A DNA stretch of 64,000 nt. It comes from CAZWUW01 sp964636895. Its GTDB lineage: Bacteria > Bacillota > Thermincolia > Thermincolales > CAZWUW01. Positions within the stretch are counted from its first letter, which is position 1. Every line of letters begins with the position of its first letter. This document shows, in pieces, positions 35,884 to 45,181 of the stretch. The position numbers and the translations under genes are program-made. Location: NCBI GenBank assembly GCA_964636895.1, contig CAZWUW010000001.1:62001-126000 (forward strand), read 5' to 3'. The notes under the pieces were generated by a model. The model was not told the origin of the DNA and searched no databases. It was given only the letters and a program-made list of their open reading frames with translations.

Positions 35884-36771
35884 TTGTATAACCCCAAGGT
35901 ATCAGTTTGTATTCCGGCGTATAAACAGCCTGAATTATTACGTAGAACCATTAAATCAGTTTTAGTTCAGGATTTTGAAGATTATGAGATTATCATAACT
36001 GATGATTCGCCAGATGACTCGGTGAAAGAGTTAGTATTAGAGCAATTTACCGATAAGAGAATAAAATACCACAAAAATACGGAGAAAATGGGGTCGCCGG
36101 AGAACTGGAACGAGGCCGTAAGATTAGCTGCGGGAAAATACATAAAAATTTTACATCACGATGATTGGTTCTCGGATAAGGATAGCTTGTCTGAATTTGT
36201 AAAAATGTTAGATGATAACCTTGAGGCTGATTTTGCTTTTTGTTCATCTTTTGCTTATGGTGAGGATAATCAACTAAAATTTGTACACTCTCCCAATGAT
36301 GAGCAGTTGAAAAAACTCAGCCACTCCCCAAACTACCTGTTTCACGGTAATTGTATTGGTTCACCAAGTGCGACTATTTATAGGAATAAGTTTGATTTAA
36401 TATTTGATTATAAGCTAAAATGGGTTGTGGATATTGATTTTTATATCAGAATTCTTATGAAAAATAGTAAATTTACATTTACCAAAAGACCGTTAATTTG
36501 CATTACAACAGGGTCATCTCTTCAGGTGACCCATGAATGTATAGGAAATAAAGAAGTGGAAATATTTGAATGGTTATATTTATATAACAAAATAAAAAAG
36601 AGAACCATTCCCAGTCCAAGGCATTTGAGGTTTTTCTGGAGTTTATTTAGGACATATAAGATCGATTCCATTCAAAAATTAATAGCAATTTATAAAAACC
36701 CTCCTACTGAGATAACATTAATAATCCACCTAGCGCGATTCATAAATCTATTAATTAAACGGGTAGGTTAA
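35884..36771 (+). CDS. GT2 family glycosyltransferase
   Basis: About 295 residues, GT-A fold: KVSVCIPAYKQPELLRRTIKSVL, TDDSPDDSV, LHHDDWFSDKDSL with the metal-binding Asp pair, then CIGSPSATIYR and WVVDIDFYIRIL. The TTG at 35884 is chosen as start: GGGGAGG lies eight bases before it and it avoids overlap with the upstream gene. The in-frame ATG at 35827 would overlap by 41 bases and lacks a binding site. The donor is unknown. Confidence 0.86.
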   Translation: MYNPKVSVCIPAYKQPELLRRTIKSVLVQDFEDYEIIITDDSPDDSVKELVLEQFTDKRIKYHKNTEKMGSPENWNEAVRLAAGKYIKILHHDDWFSDKDSLSEFVKMLDDNLEADFAFCSSFAYGEDNQLKFVHSPNDEQLKKLSHSPNYLFHGNCIGSPSATIYRNKFDLIFDYKLKWVVDIDFYIRILMKNSKFTFTKRPLICITTGSSLQVTHECIGNKEVEIFEWLYLYNKIKKRTIPSPRHLRFFWSLFRTYKIDSIQKLIAIYKNPPTEITLIIHLARFINLLIKRVG

Positions 36772-36772
36772 A

Positions 36773-37480
36773 ATGAGAAAAATCAAAAGTTTAATAAAAA
36801 ACATCACTCTTTTAATAAAAAGCTTCGAAGCTGGGCATTCATATGCACAGTGTGGTGAAGACTTAATATTACGTTTTATTTTCGATGTGCTAGGAATTGT
36901 TAAACCTACATATTTGGATATTGGTGCCCATCACCCAACACGTCTGAGTAATACTTATTTATTTTATCAAATGGGGAGCAGAGGAGTATGTGTTGAGCCG
37001 GACCCTACTCTTTTTTCAATAATTAAGAAAAGACGTTATAGGGATATTTGCTTAAATGTAGGAGTTGGCGTTATACAAGAGGATAAAGCTGATTTCTATG
37101 TTATGTCTGAAAAAACGTTAAATACGTTTTCGAAGGAAGAGGCGGAACGTTATCAGAGTTATGGTAATAAAAAAATTGAAAAAGTAATACAAATACCGTT
37201 GATGCCCGTTAACGATATTATTAAGAAAAATTTCCCGATTTGTCCCGATCTGGTCTCTTTAGACGTTGAAGGATTAGATTTGGCGATTTTGAAGGCCTTT
37301 GATTTTTCACTTCATAGACCCCCGGTTTTTTGCATTGAAACACTTACATATACCGAAGACAAATCAGAGAGAAAAATAACAGAAATAAATGATTTAATGA
37401 GTCAAAACAATTATTTTCCTTATGCTGATACATATATAAATACTATTTTTGTGGAAAACACAGCATGGAGTAAACGATAA
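36773..37480 (+). CDS. FkbM-family methyltransferase
   Basis: This 235-residue protein shows SYAQCGEDLILRFIF, TYLDIGAHHPTRLSNTYLFYQMG, GVCVEPDPTLF and LVSLDVEGLDLAILKAFDF, the FkbM pattern (SAM-dependent O-methylation, named for FK506 biosynthesis and common in glycan clusters). The target is probably a sugar hydroxyl. It begins one base after the preceding stop and keeps the low GC of this block. Confidence 0.9.
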   Translation: MRKIKSLIKNITLLIKSFEAGHSYAQCGEDLILRFIFDVLGIVKPTYLDIGAHHPTRLSNTYLFYQMGSRGVCVEPDPTLFSIIKKRRYRDICLNVGVGVIQEDKADFYVMSEKTLNTFSKEEAERYQSYGNKKIEKVIQIPLMPVNDIIKKNFPICPDLVSLDVEGLDLAILKAFDFSLHRPPVFCIETLTYTEDKSERKITEINDLMSQNNYFPYADTYINTIFVENTAWSKR

Positions 37481-37507
37481 TGAGTTTGCTTCACTTTAGG
37501 GGGCTGA

Positions 37508-38209
37508 ATGATAATGAAACTACATCTTGGCTGTGGTCTGCGTTATTTAGACGGTTATATTAACATCGATTATCAACCAACTGACCATACAGTACAGTCG
37601 GAAATTAGGGCTGATAAATATGCGGATATAGTTCAGCTTTCATATATGGACTGCTCAGTTGATGAGATTAGGCTCCATCATGTATTTGAACATTTCTCAC
37701 GCCCGGTAGCCTTAGCACTGTTGTGCAGATGGCGTGATTGGTTAAAACCTGGAGGGCTGTTAAGGATTGAGACACCGGATGCAATGGCTTGTTTTAATCT
37801 GATGACATCACCCTTTATAACATTTGACAAAAAACAACAGGTTATGCGACATCTTTTTGGATCTCATGAGGCATTTTGGGCAGTGCATTGGGATGGCTGG
37901 CATAAGAAAAAGTTTGCTGTAACACTGAAAATGCTAGGTTTTGATAAGTTGAACTTTGTAAAGAATAAATGGGGTGCGCTTAGAAACCTTGAGGTTTTTG
38001 CCATAAAAACTGATGCAGAGTTCGGTTTGATAGATTATTCGAGGGCGGCTAAAGAGTTGTTAAAAATGAGTACTGTCAGGGTAGGTGGAAAACGAAAAAG
38101 TCCGGAGGGCAGTGAACTGGCAATGCTCGAAGTGTGGATGCATAAATGGCATGAGATTTATGGCCTCGATAAAGGCTTGCATGAAGTAGCTATAGCATCA
38201 CAGGAGTAA
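37508..38209 (+). CDS. SAM-dependent methyltransferase-like protein
   Basis: This 233-residue protein starts KLHLGCGLRYLDGYINIDYQP, a short SAM motif at the extreme N-terminus, with IRLHHVFEHFSRP and WLKPGGLLRIETPD further on. This compact form is common in glycan clusters as a predicted methyltransferase. The final part (VGGKRKSPEGSELAMLEVWMHKWHE) is unusual and unrecognised. ATG at 37508 or 37514; AGGGGG lies 4 or 10 bases upstream respectively. The exact substrate is unknown. Confidence 0.8.
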   Translation: MIMKLHLGCGLRYLDGYINIDYQPTDHTVQSEIRADKYADIVQLSYMDCSVDEIRLHHVFEHFSRPVALALLCRWRDWLKPGGLLRIETPDAMACFNLMTSPFITFDKKQQVMRHLFGSHEAFWAVHWDGWHKKKFAVTLKMLGFDKLNFVKNKWGALRNLEVFAIKTDAEFGLIDYSRAAKELLKMSTVRVGGKRKSPEGSELAMLEVWMHKWHEIYGLDKGLHEVAIASQE

Positions 38210-38245
38210 TCCTTAATAAGTCATTATTAAGCGTGGGAGTTCGAA

Positions 38246-39241
38246 ATGAGTGATTTTGGTAGTTCGTTGGTTAGTGTTTTGTTGCCGGTTTATAACGGAG
38301 CGGCATATTTAAAAGAAGCAGTCGAAAGTATCTTACGCCAAACCTACAAGAATTTTGAGATAATACTAATAAACGATGGCTCAACTGATGAATCTGCAGA
38401 TATAATTCAAAGTATAAAAGACTTCAGAATCAGGTATTATGAGCAACAAAACCAGGGACTTGCCGCAACCTTAAACCGTGCGATTAGTTTAGCACAAGGC
38501 CAGTATCTGGCCAGGCAGGATCAGGATGATGTTTCACTGCCATATAGGTTTGAGAAACAGGTTGCATATTTAGAGTCTCATTCAAAATGTGGTATGGTCG
38601 GTACCTGGGCGGAAATAATGGTGGACAGACAAAGGACTCGGCGCGCACATCGTTTTTCTGCTGACAATGTACTTTTAAAGTTTGAGTTGTTATTTGATAA
38701 CCCTTTTGTACATAGCTCAGTAATGCTTCGCAAAGAAGTTTTTGAGCAAGTCGGATTATATTCGACGGATAAAAACAGGCAGCCTCCCGAAGATTATGAG
38801 TTATGGTCTCGGGTTAGCAGAGAATTTGAAGTTGCCAATATACCTGAAATTTTGCATATTTATCGGGAAATACCAACCAGTATGTCCAGGTCTGGACCTA
38901 ATCCATTTCTTGACCGGGTTATTAACCTGAGCGCGGAGAATATAGCCTGGCTTATAGGAAGAGAAAGTCCGGATCAGAACATTATTGACCTTGTTTCATT
39001 TGTACATGGTGCGTCCCACAGGCTTTCGTCAAAGCCACATATTACCGAAATTATGCAGGTACTAAATGAAGCAGTTAATAAATTATGTGATAAAGCCGGT
39101 CCCAAATGTATTATTATAAAAAATAAAGCGTTAAAGCGTTTATATTCAATACGGCATAGTTATTTAGAATACCGATATGGGAAGATAGTCGGAAGATTAC
39201 TGATGTTTTTATACAAAATCCTGAAAAGATTCGGAGATTGA
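38246..39241 (+). CDS. GT2 family glycosyltransferase
   Basis: This 331-residue GT-A enzyme has VSVLLPVYNGAAYLKEAVESIL, INDGSTDESADI, the metal site RQDQDDVSLP near 92-101, and FVHSSVMLRKEVFEQVG with PPEDYELWSRV. It resembles the GT2 encoded at 43345 (RMDCDDISLPERL), suggesting a related reaction. GGGAG precedes the ATG. The C-terminal ~60 residues are basic and helical and may contact the membrane. Confidence 0.9.
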   Translation: MSDFGSSLVSVLLPVYNGAAYLKEAVESILRQTYKNFEIILINDGSTDESADIIQSIKDFRIRYYEQQNQGLAATLNRAISLAQGQYLARQDQDDVSLPYRFEKQVAYLESHSKCGMVGTWAEIMVDRQRTRRAHRFSADNVLLKFELLFDNPFVHSSVMLRKEVFEQVGLYSTDKNRQPPEDYELWSRVSREFEVANIPEILHIYREIPTSMSRSGPNPFLDRVINLSAENIAWLIGRESPDQNIIDLVSFVHGASHRLSSKPHITEIMQVLNEAVNKLCDKAGPKCIIIKNKALKRLYSIRHSYLEYRYGKIVGRLLMFLYKILKRFGD

Positions 39242-39244
39242 GAA

Positions 39245-40180
39245 ATGAGGCATTGCTGCATAATTGGTGGAACCGGTTTTATTGGTTCTGCTGTAATAAA
39301 GTTACTTATTTCCCGGGAAAGAAAAATAACTGTCATTGGTAGAAGTCCTTTTTCCATAAGAAATTTACCTGAGGAAGTCAAATATGTTGCCGGTAATTAT
39401 GGGGATCAGGATTTTTTATTTAAAGTTTTGCAGGATGTTGATGAAGTAATTAATTTGGCGTACTCTACAGTTCCAAAGACGAGTTTTGAAAATCCAGTAC
39501 AAGACATTTTAAACAATTTACCCGTCAATGTACGGCTTTTTGAGGTAGTGAGTTCTTTGCCAATTCGTAAGCTGGTGCTGGTTTCATCAGGAGGCACGGT
39601 ATATGGAAAAAGCCGTAATGAGCCAATAACTGAAGATCATTCTACTAATCCTATTTCCCCATACGGTATCACTAAATTAGCTATTGAAAAATATGCAATG
39701 ATGTTTAATGAACTAAAAGCACTGCCTGTGGTTTGTGTTCGTCCGGCTAATGCATATGGAGAAGGACAACGTCCCTTTGTTGGCCAGGGGTTTGTTGCAA
39801 CGGCAATTGCATCAATATTAGAGGGCCGGGAAATAGCTCTTTTTGGTGAAACAGGGACAATCCGGGACTATATTCATGTTACTGATGCTGCTAATGGAAT
39901 TATTGCTGCATTGGAACGGGGTACTCCCGGGTTATGCTACAATATTGGCACCGGCGTTGGCAGAAGCAACAAAGATATTTTGGATGCAATATATCCCTAT
40001 GCAAAATCTGCCGGTTTTGAGCCACAAATAATAGTATTGCCACAGCGTCAATTTGATGTCCCGGTAAATATTCTTGATTGTAATAAAATAAAATCGGAAA
40101 CGGGTTGGCAAGCAACAATTTCTTTTGAAGAGGGCATTGAACGAACATGGCGCTGGTTTTACAGCCAATATAATGATTAA
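39245..40180 (+). CDS. NAD-dependent epimerase/dehydratase (extended SDR)
   Basis: This 311-residue protein begins IIGGTGFIGSAVIKLLI for NAD(P) binding. It has LVSSGGTVYG (catalytic Ser/Thr region), SPYGITKLAIEKYA (Tyr-Lys pair), RPANAYGEGQRPFVGQGFV and GTIRDYIHVTDAANGI. It belongs to the GalE-like group; the substrate, perhaps a UDP- or GDP-sugar, cannot be assigned. It sits between a GT2 and a GT4 gene with four- and fifteen-base spacers. Confidence 0.87.
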   Translation: MRHCCIIGGTGFIGSAVIKLLISRERKITVIGRSPFSIRNLPEEVKYVAGNYGDQDFLFKVLQDVDEVINLAYSTVPKTSFENPVQDILNNLPVNVRLFEVVSSLPIRKLVLVSSGGTVYGKSRNEPITEDHSTNPISPYGITKLAIEKYAMMFNELKALPVVCVRPANAYGEGQRPFVGQGFVATAIASILEGREIALFGETGTIRDYIHVTDAANGIIAALERGTPGLCYNIGTGVGRSNKDILDAIYPYAKSAGFEPQIIVLPQRQFDVPVNILDCNKIKSETGWQATISFEEGIERTWRWFYSQYND

Positions 40181-40195
40181 AAAGGTGAGCATTCT

Positions 40196-41431
40196 ATGCG
40201 TATTCTTTTTTGTTGTGAGTTTTATGCACCAAGTGTTGGCGGTGTCCAGGAAGTTATGCGGCAACTTGCGGAACGACTGGTTTTGCGAGGGCATGAAGTT
40301 ACTGTTGCTTCAACTAGATTATCAACACGCAATTTTAAGCAGCTTAATGGTGTAATGATTAAAGAGTTTGATATTTCCGGCAACATAGCACGTGGCATGA
40401 CAGGCGAAATAGATGCTTATCTTGATTTTGTTATTTCTCAGGAATTTGATGTGATTATGATTAAGGCCGCCCAACAGTGGACCTTTGATGCGCTGTGGCC
40501 GGTATTACCCCGGCTTAAGGCTCGCAAAGTATTTATTCCTTGCGGATTTTCGGGTTTATATGAGCCCGCATATGCAAGTTATTTTCAGCAAATGCCAGTT
40601 GTTCTTAGTCAGTTTGACCATCTTATTTTTTATGCTTCAGATTATCGTGATATCAATTTTGCCAGGAACCACGGCTTAAAAAGAATCTCTGTGATTCCAA
40701 ACGGGGCAAGTGAAATAGAGTTTTCGGCCGCCGCCGACCCTGTCTTTAGGGAGCGGCATGGGATTGGTAAAGAGGATCTGTTACTTTTGACGGTAGGAAG
40801 CTTTACGGGGACGAAGGGCCATTTTGAGGTAGTCAGCGCATTTGCCCAGTTAAAGATTGATAACAAAGCCACATTAATTCTGAATGGCAATGAACCTTGC
40901 TATTTGCCAATACATCGGAAACCATCACTTAAATCAATAATAAAAAAGATCATCCGCCGAGGGTTAAAAGTGTTTGGTTGGTATAAAAAAAATACTTGGC
41001 TGGACATAGCTGAAGAAATAAATAAACGCCAAACAAATAAAAGAGTATTAATGACTGATTTGCCCCGACCTGAACTGGTACAAGCCTTCATGGCGGCAGA
41101 TCTTTTTGTGTTTGCGTCAAATATTGAATATTCGCCGTTGGTCTTATTTGAAGCCAATGCTGCGGGGGCACCATTTCTTTCTGTGCCTGTTGGTAATGCA
41201 GAGGAGATTGCACGCTGGACCGGCGGCGGAGAAATATGTCCGGCAGCGCAGGATGAAAAAGGCTATACCACTGTCGAACCCCGGATACTCGCGGATTATA
41301 TAACCCGCATGGTTAAAGACAGAGCCCATTTGCATGATTTGGGCGCAACCGGTAAAAGAAACTGGACCGAACGGTTTACCTGGGAGAAAATTGTTTTGGA
41401 GTATGAAAAAGTTTTTTTTGGAAGGGATTGA
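40196..41431 (+). CDS. GT4 family glycosyltransferase
   Basis: This 411-residue GT-B protein opens FCCEFYAPSVGGVQEVMRQLAERLVLRGHEVTV, a glycine-rich acceptor loop. The donor half shows VIPNGASEIEF, LLTVGSFTGTKGHFE and FASNIEYSPLVLFEANAAGAPFLS in place of the common EGFG motif, then GNAEEIARW. Residues about 240-290 hold an insertion rich in Lys/Arg that may touch the membrane. Donor unknown. GGTGAG before the ATG. Confidence 0.88.
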   Translation: MRILFCCEFYAPSVGGVQEVMRQLAERLVLRGHEVTVASTRLSTRNFKQLNGVMIKEFDISGNIARGMTGEIDAYLDFVISQEFDVIMIKAAQQWTFDALWPVLPRLKARKVFIPCGFSGLYEPAYASYFQQMPVVLSQFDHLIFYASDYRDINFARNHGLKRISVIPNGASEIEFSAAADPVFRERHGIGKEDLLLLTVGSFTGTKGHFEVVSAFAQLKIDNKATLILNGNEPCYLPIHRKPSLKSIIKKIIRRGLKVFGWYKKNTWLDIAEEINKRQTNKRVLMTDLPRPELVQAFMAADLFVFASNIEYSPLVLFEANAAGAPFLSVPVGNAEEIARWTGGGEICPAAQDEKGYTTVEPRILADYITRMVKDRAHLHDLGATGKRNWTERFTWEKIVLEYEKVFFGRD

Positions 41432-41435
41432 TTGA

Positions 41436-42131
41436 GTGAACAAATTAAAACGACTGTTGCACAAATATAATCAAAAATATTCTGACCCTACCATTAACCC
41501 ACAATGTAAAGAATTTGAAGTGGATAATTGGATTATATCGGATTTTGTTGTGAATGAATTAGTGCCCGTTGTTGGCGTAAGACCTTACCCAATTAATGAA
41601 TTATTGTTGATGGTTGCTTCCGTATGTCGCTTAAAGCCCACACATATATTTGAGTGGGGGACTCATCATGGTAAATCCGCTAGAATTTTTTATGAGATAT
41701 CAAGAAAATTTGAAATAAAAATGGAAATTCATTCAATTGATTTGCCTGATGATATAGATCATGTAGAGCATCCTGGAAATAAGCGAGGGCTTTATGTAAA
41801 AGGAATAGAGGAAGTTAAACTATATCAGGGTGATGGATTATCTAAATCATTAGAAATATGTAAGAATAAATCAATTGAGTTAAAACCTTTATTTTTTCTT
41901 GACGGTGACCATAGCTACAATACAGTAAAGCATGAATTAGATACTATTATCACGAACATTCCTAATGCAAGTATTCTTTTGCATGATACTTTTTTTCAGT
42001 CTCCCGAGTCAGGCTATAATGTAGGGCCGCACAATGCGATTGAAGATGTATTAGCTGCCAAAAGTAAAAAGTTCCTTCGGATTTCTACAAATACGGGGTT
42101 GCCGGGAATGACTTTATTATATAATCTTTAA
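41436..42131 (+). CDS. Predicted class I methyltransferase (Methyltransf_24/cephalosporin-hydroxylase-like)
   Basis: This 231-residue protein has THIFEWGTHHGKSARIFYEIS as an atypical SAM motif, SIDLPDDIDH, PLFFLDGDHSYNTVKHELDTII with the metal-type DGDHSY box, and SILLHDTFFQS. This is the layout of Methyltransf_24 and the cephalosporin-hydroxylase-like methyltransferases of glycan loci. GTG start, four bases after the previous stop. It ends the second AT-rich block; GC rises from 42.1 kb onward. Confidence 0.78.
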   Translation: MNKLKRLLHKYNQKYSDPTINPQCKEFEVDNWIISDFVVNELVPVVGVRPYPINELLLMVASVCRLKPTHIFEWGTHHGKSARIFYEISRKFEIKMEIHSIDLPDDIDHVEHPGNKRGLYVKGIEEVKLYQGDGLSKSLEICKNKSIELKPLFFLDGDHSYNTVKHELDTIITNIPNASILLHDTFFQSPESGYNVGPHNAIEDVLAAKSKKFLRISTNTGLPGMTLLYNL

Positions 42132-42148
42132 GCAAGGAGTTTTTTGAA

Positions 42149-43348
42149 ATGCGCATATTTTACGCCTCCGATACTACCCCCAATGCCTCTTTACAATCTA
42201 ACCTGTGGCGGAACAATTTATATCTACCGCTGGTGGATTTAGGCCATGATGTGGTGGAGTTTCAATATGATTTCCGGGAGACCTTTCAATGCCTTGACCC
42301 TTCCGACCCTGCACAGGCGGCTTTTATTGCTGTGAACAGACCTAAACTTACCAGGGAGTTATTAAGCCAGCTTAAAACCGCTCATGCAGTCAAGCCGATT
42401 GACTTATTCTTTAGCTATTTTTATGACGCCTGTGTATTGCCGGAAGCAATTGACGAGATTCGTGCCCTGGGCATCAAAACCGTTAACTGGTACTGCAACG
42501 GGTCATATCAGTTGCACCTGGTTGCCGAAATCTCACCTCATTATGATTGGTGCCTGGTGCCCGAAAAGTTTCGCCTTAGCGATTATATGGCGATGGGGGC
42601 ACAGCCTATATATTGCCAGGAAGCGGCCAATCCAAATATTTATAAACCATATGATTTGGCTGTGGAGTTTGATGTTACTTTTGTAGGACAAGCTTATGGG
42701 GACCGCCCAGGTTACATAAAGCATCTGCTTGACCAGGGAATTGATGTCCGGGTATGGGGGTTTGGCTGGCATAACTTTAATCCGGCGACTCGTAGAGATA
42801 TTCAGTCAAGTCCGTTCCGCAGGGCCTTGCATATCGGGCGCAAGCTGATGACAGCCGAGGGATGGCAGGCGGTGGGCAGACGACTGCAAAAAGCTTTACC
42901 TACCTCTAATAACGGTTGCGAAGCCTCCGGCGGGGTGTTGCAGGATCCTGTGGAACTGCCGGCTGGAATAATTGGCGGAACCTTATCGGACTTAGAGATG
43001 ATTCAGATGTACAGCCGTTCGAAAATAAACCTGGGCTTTTCTACCTGCGGCAACACTCATGAAACCGGCGAGCGCATTTTACAGATTCGGCTGCGTGATT
43101 TTGAAGTGCCTATGTGCGGCGGTTTTTATATGGTCGAGTATATGGAAGAATTAGAGGAGTTCTTTCATATTGGCAAAGAAATTGTCTGTTATACCGGACC
43201 GCAGGATTTGGCTGAGAAAATCAAATATTATCTGTCACATGATAGTGAACGTGAAGCTATTCGTAAGGCCGGCTATGAAAGGTGCCTGCGGGATCATTCC
43301 TGGCACAACCGTTTTGAAATGGCTTTTAGGGAGATGGGTCTGGCATGA
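42149..43348 (+). CDS. CgeB-like glycosyltransferase
   Basis: This 399-residue protein begins MRIFYASDTTPNASLQSNLWRNNLYLPLVDLGHDVVEF. It contains NWYCNGSYQLHLVAEISPHYDWCLV, AANPNIYKPYDLAVEFDVTFVGQAYGDRPGYIKHLLDQGIDVRVWG, and the C-terminal KINLGFSTCG...RDFEVPMCGGFYMVEYMEELEEFF. This matches the CgeB family (named for a Bacillus spore-coat gene), a GT-B glycosyltransferase group. AAGGAG precedes the ATG. It overlaps the next gene by four bases (ATGA). Confidence 0.87.
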   Translation: MRIFYASDTTPNASLQSNLWRNNLYLPLVDLGHDVVEFQYDFRETFQCLDPSDPAQAAFIAVNRPKLTRELLSQLKTAHAVKPIDLFFSYFYDACVLPEAIDEIRALGIKTVNWYCNGSYQLHLVAEISPHYDWCLVPEKFRLSDYMAMGAQPIYCQEAANPNIYKPYDLAVEFDVTFVGQAYGDRPGYIKHLLDQGIDVRVWGFGWHNFNPATRRDIQSSPFRRALHIGRKLMTAEGWQAVGRRLQKALPTSNNGCEASGGVLQDPVELPAGIIGGTLSDLEMIQMYSRSKINLGFSTCGNTHETGERILQIRLRDFEVPMCGGFYMVEYMEELEEFFHIGKEIVCYTGPQDLAEKIKYYLSHDSEREAIRKAGYERCLRDHSWHNRFEMAFREMGLA

Positions 43349-44226
43349 GCTTGAAAAATCCCAGAGTAACAGTTTTGATGCCGGTGTACAACGGGGAAAA
43401 GTATTTGCGCCAGGCTATGGACAGCATTTTAAACCAGACCTTCACAGATTTTGAGTTTTTAATTATCAATGACGGGTCTAAAGACGGCAGTGTGGAAATA
43501 ATTGAGGCCTATGACGACCCGCGTATCCGGTTGGTGCATAATGAGCAGAACCTGAAACTGGTGGCTACTTTAAATAAAGGTATTGATCTGGCGCGTGGAG
43601 AATATATTGCGCGGATGGATTGTGATGATATCAGCCTGCCGGAGCGCCTGGCCAGGCAAGTGGCAGTTATGGATAAATACCCGGATGTTGGCGTTTGTGG
43701 AGCATGGGCATGGGTTATTGACAGTGCCGGAAAAGTGTTTGATAAAATTAAAACCCCTGTCGGCAGAAAACTTGCTAGTTTCTATTGGCGCCCGTCGCCT
43801 TTTGTGCATCCGACAGTAATGATCAGGAGTGCAATTCTTAAACAAAACAAATACGACCAAAGGTTTGCCGATGCAGAGGATTATGCGCTCTGGCTGAGTT
43901 TATGTAGAGTAACAGGCTTTTATAATCTAGCAGAGTTCTTACTTCTATACAGGGTCCACCCGGCAAGCGTAACTTCCACCAATCGGATAATACAGCTGCA
44001 AAACTCATATAATGCTTTTAAGGAATTTTACGGTGCCGATATGATAAGCTATGAGGTGTTTATTTCATTTTTTCTGACTAATAAAGTCAACCCACTCCAT
44101 AGAGCATATTATCTTTGCAAGTTAGCAGGCAAGCGTAAGATTAGCTTTTTGGACGTATGGATTGATTCATTAAAATATTTTATTAAGTATTGTTTGGCTT
44201 TGTTAAAACCGGGGGAAAAGGGCTGA
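43345..44226 (+). CDS. GT2 family glycosyltransferase
   Basis: This 293-residue GT-A enzyme has VTVLMPVYNGEKYLRQAMDSIL, INDGSKDGSVEI, RMDCDDISLPERLARQVA (metal site) and PFVHPTVMIRS with DAEDYALWLSL. It is close in motif content to the GT2 at 38246. It is translationally coupled to the CgeB-like gene. No membrane anchor. Donor unknown. Confidence 0.9.
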   Translation: MSLKNPRVTVLMPVYNGEKYLRQAMDSILNQTFTDFEFLIINDGSKDGSVEIIEAYDDPRIRLVHNEQNLKLVATLNKGIDLARGEYIARMDCDDISLPERLARQVAVMDKYPDVGVCGAWAWVIDSAGKVFDKIKTPVGRKLASFYWRPSPFVHPTVMIRSAILKQNKYDQRFADAEDYALWLSLCRVTGFYNLAEFLLLYRVHPASVTSTNRIIQLQNSYNAFKEFYGADMISYEVFISFFLTNKVNPLHRAYYLCKLAGKRKISFLDVWIDSLKYFIKYCLALLKPGEKG

Positions 44227-44238
44227 TAGGAGATGCAA

Positions 44239-45180
44239 GTGCAGGAAAAAATCTATATTGCCGGGCATAATGGCCTTGTAGGCTCAGCTATTATGAGGAG
44301 GCTGGCCAAAACGGGTCATGCTAATTTGGTTTATAAAACCCATAAAGAGCTGGATTTGAGAAATCAAAATGCAGTTGAGGAATTTTTTGCCGCAAAACAG
44401 CCGGACTACGTTATTCTGGCAGCGGCTAGGGTGGGCGGTATTCATGCCAATAATACCTATCCGGCGGATTTCATTTATGATAATCTGGCTGTTCAGACCA
44501 ACATTATCCACGCTGCATACCGGTACGGAGTAAAAAAACTTCTTTTCTTGGGAAGTTCATGTATTTATCCCAAGCTTGCCCCTCAGCCCATGAAAGAAGA
44601 GTATCTGCTTACCGGCGAACTGGAGCCGACCAACGAACCGTACGCTATAGCCAAGATAACCGGCATTAAAATGTGTCAGGCTTACAATAGGCAGTATGGA
44701 ACCAATTTTATTTCGGTTATGCCTACAAACCTCTATGGTCCGAATGATAATTTTGACTTGCAAAGCTCTCATGTTCTGCCGGCACTGATCAGGAAATTTC
44801 ATGAGGCCAAGCTGGAAAACAAATCAGCCGTTGAAATTTGGGGTACCGGGGCACCCAAAAGGGAGTTTTTACATGTTGATGATTTGGCCGATGCGTGTAT
44901 TTTCTTAATGAATAACTATGACTATAAAGATATAGGCCCTTTAGTCAATATTGGGGCCGGTGCAGATTTGACCATAAAACAGTTAGCCGAGATGATTCAG
45001 GGTATTGTCGGGTTTAAAGGCAATCTGGTATTTAACCCCGCTATGCCGGACGGAACCCCGCGCAAATTGCTGGATGTTACAAAATTGACCGGCCTGGGCT
45101 GGCAGGCGCAAATCAGTTTGCAAGATGGGATTGCCAAGACTTATGAGTGGTTTTTGGCAAACGCAATAGGTAGGAAATAG
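44239..45180 (+). CDS. fcl: GDP-L-fucose synthase
   Basis: About 313 residues. This SDR epimerase/reductase converts GDP-4-keto-6-deoxymannose to GDP-L-fucose. It shows [75 protein letters not shown] (Tyr-Lys), [24 protein letters not shown] and [13 protein letters not shown], all family hallmarks. The GTG at 44239 has AGGAG six bases before it; the ATG at 44233 abuts that site. Gmd genes lie at 30367 and 48427. Confidence 0.95.
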   Translation: MQEKIYIAGHNGLVGSAIMRRLAKTGHANLVYKTHKELDLRNQNAVEEFFAAKQPDYVILAAARVGGIHANNTYPADFIYDNLAVQTNIIHAAYRYGVKKLLFLGSSCIYPKLAPQPMKEEYLLTGELEPTNEPYAIAKITGIKMCQAYNRQYGTNFISVMPTNLYGPNDNFDLQSSHVLPALIRKFHEAKLENKSAVEIWGTGAPKREFLHVDDLADACIFLMNNYDYKDIGPLVNIGAGADLTIKQLAEMIQGIVGFKGNLVFNPAMPDGTPRKLLDVTKLTGLGWQAQISLQDGIAKTYEWFLANAIGRK

Positions 45181-45181
45181 T

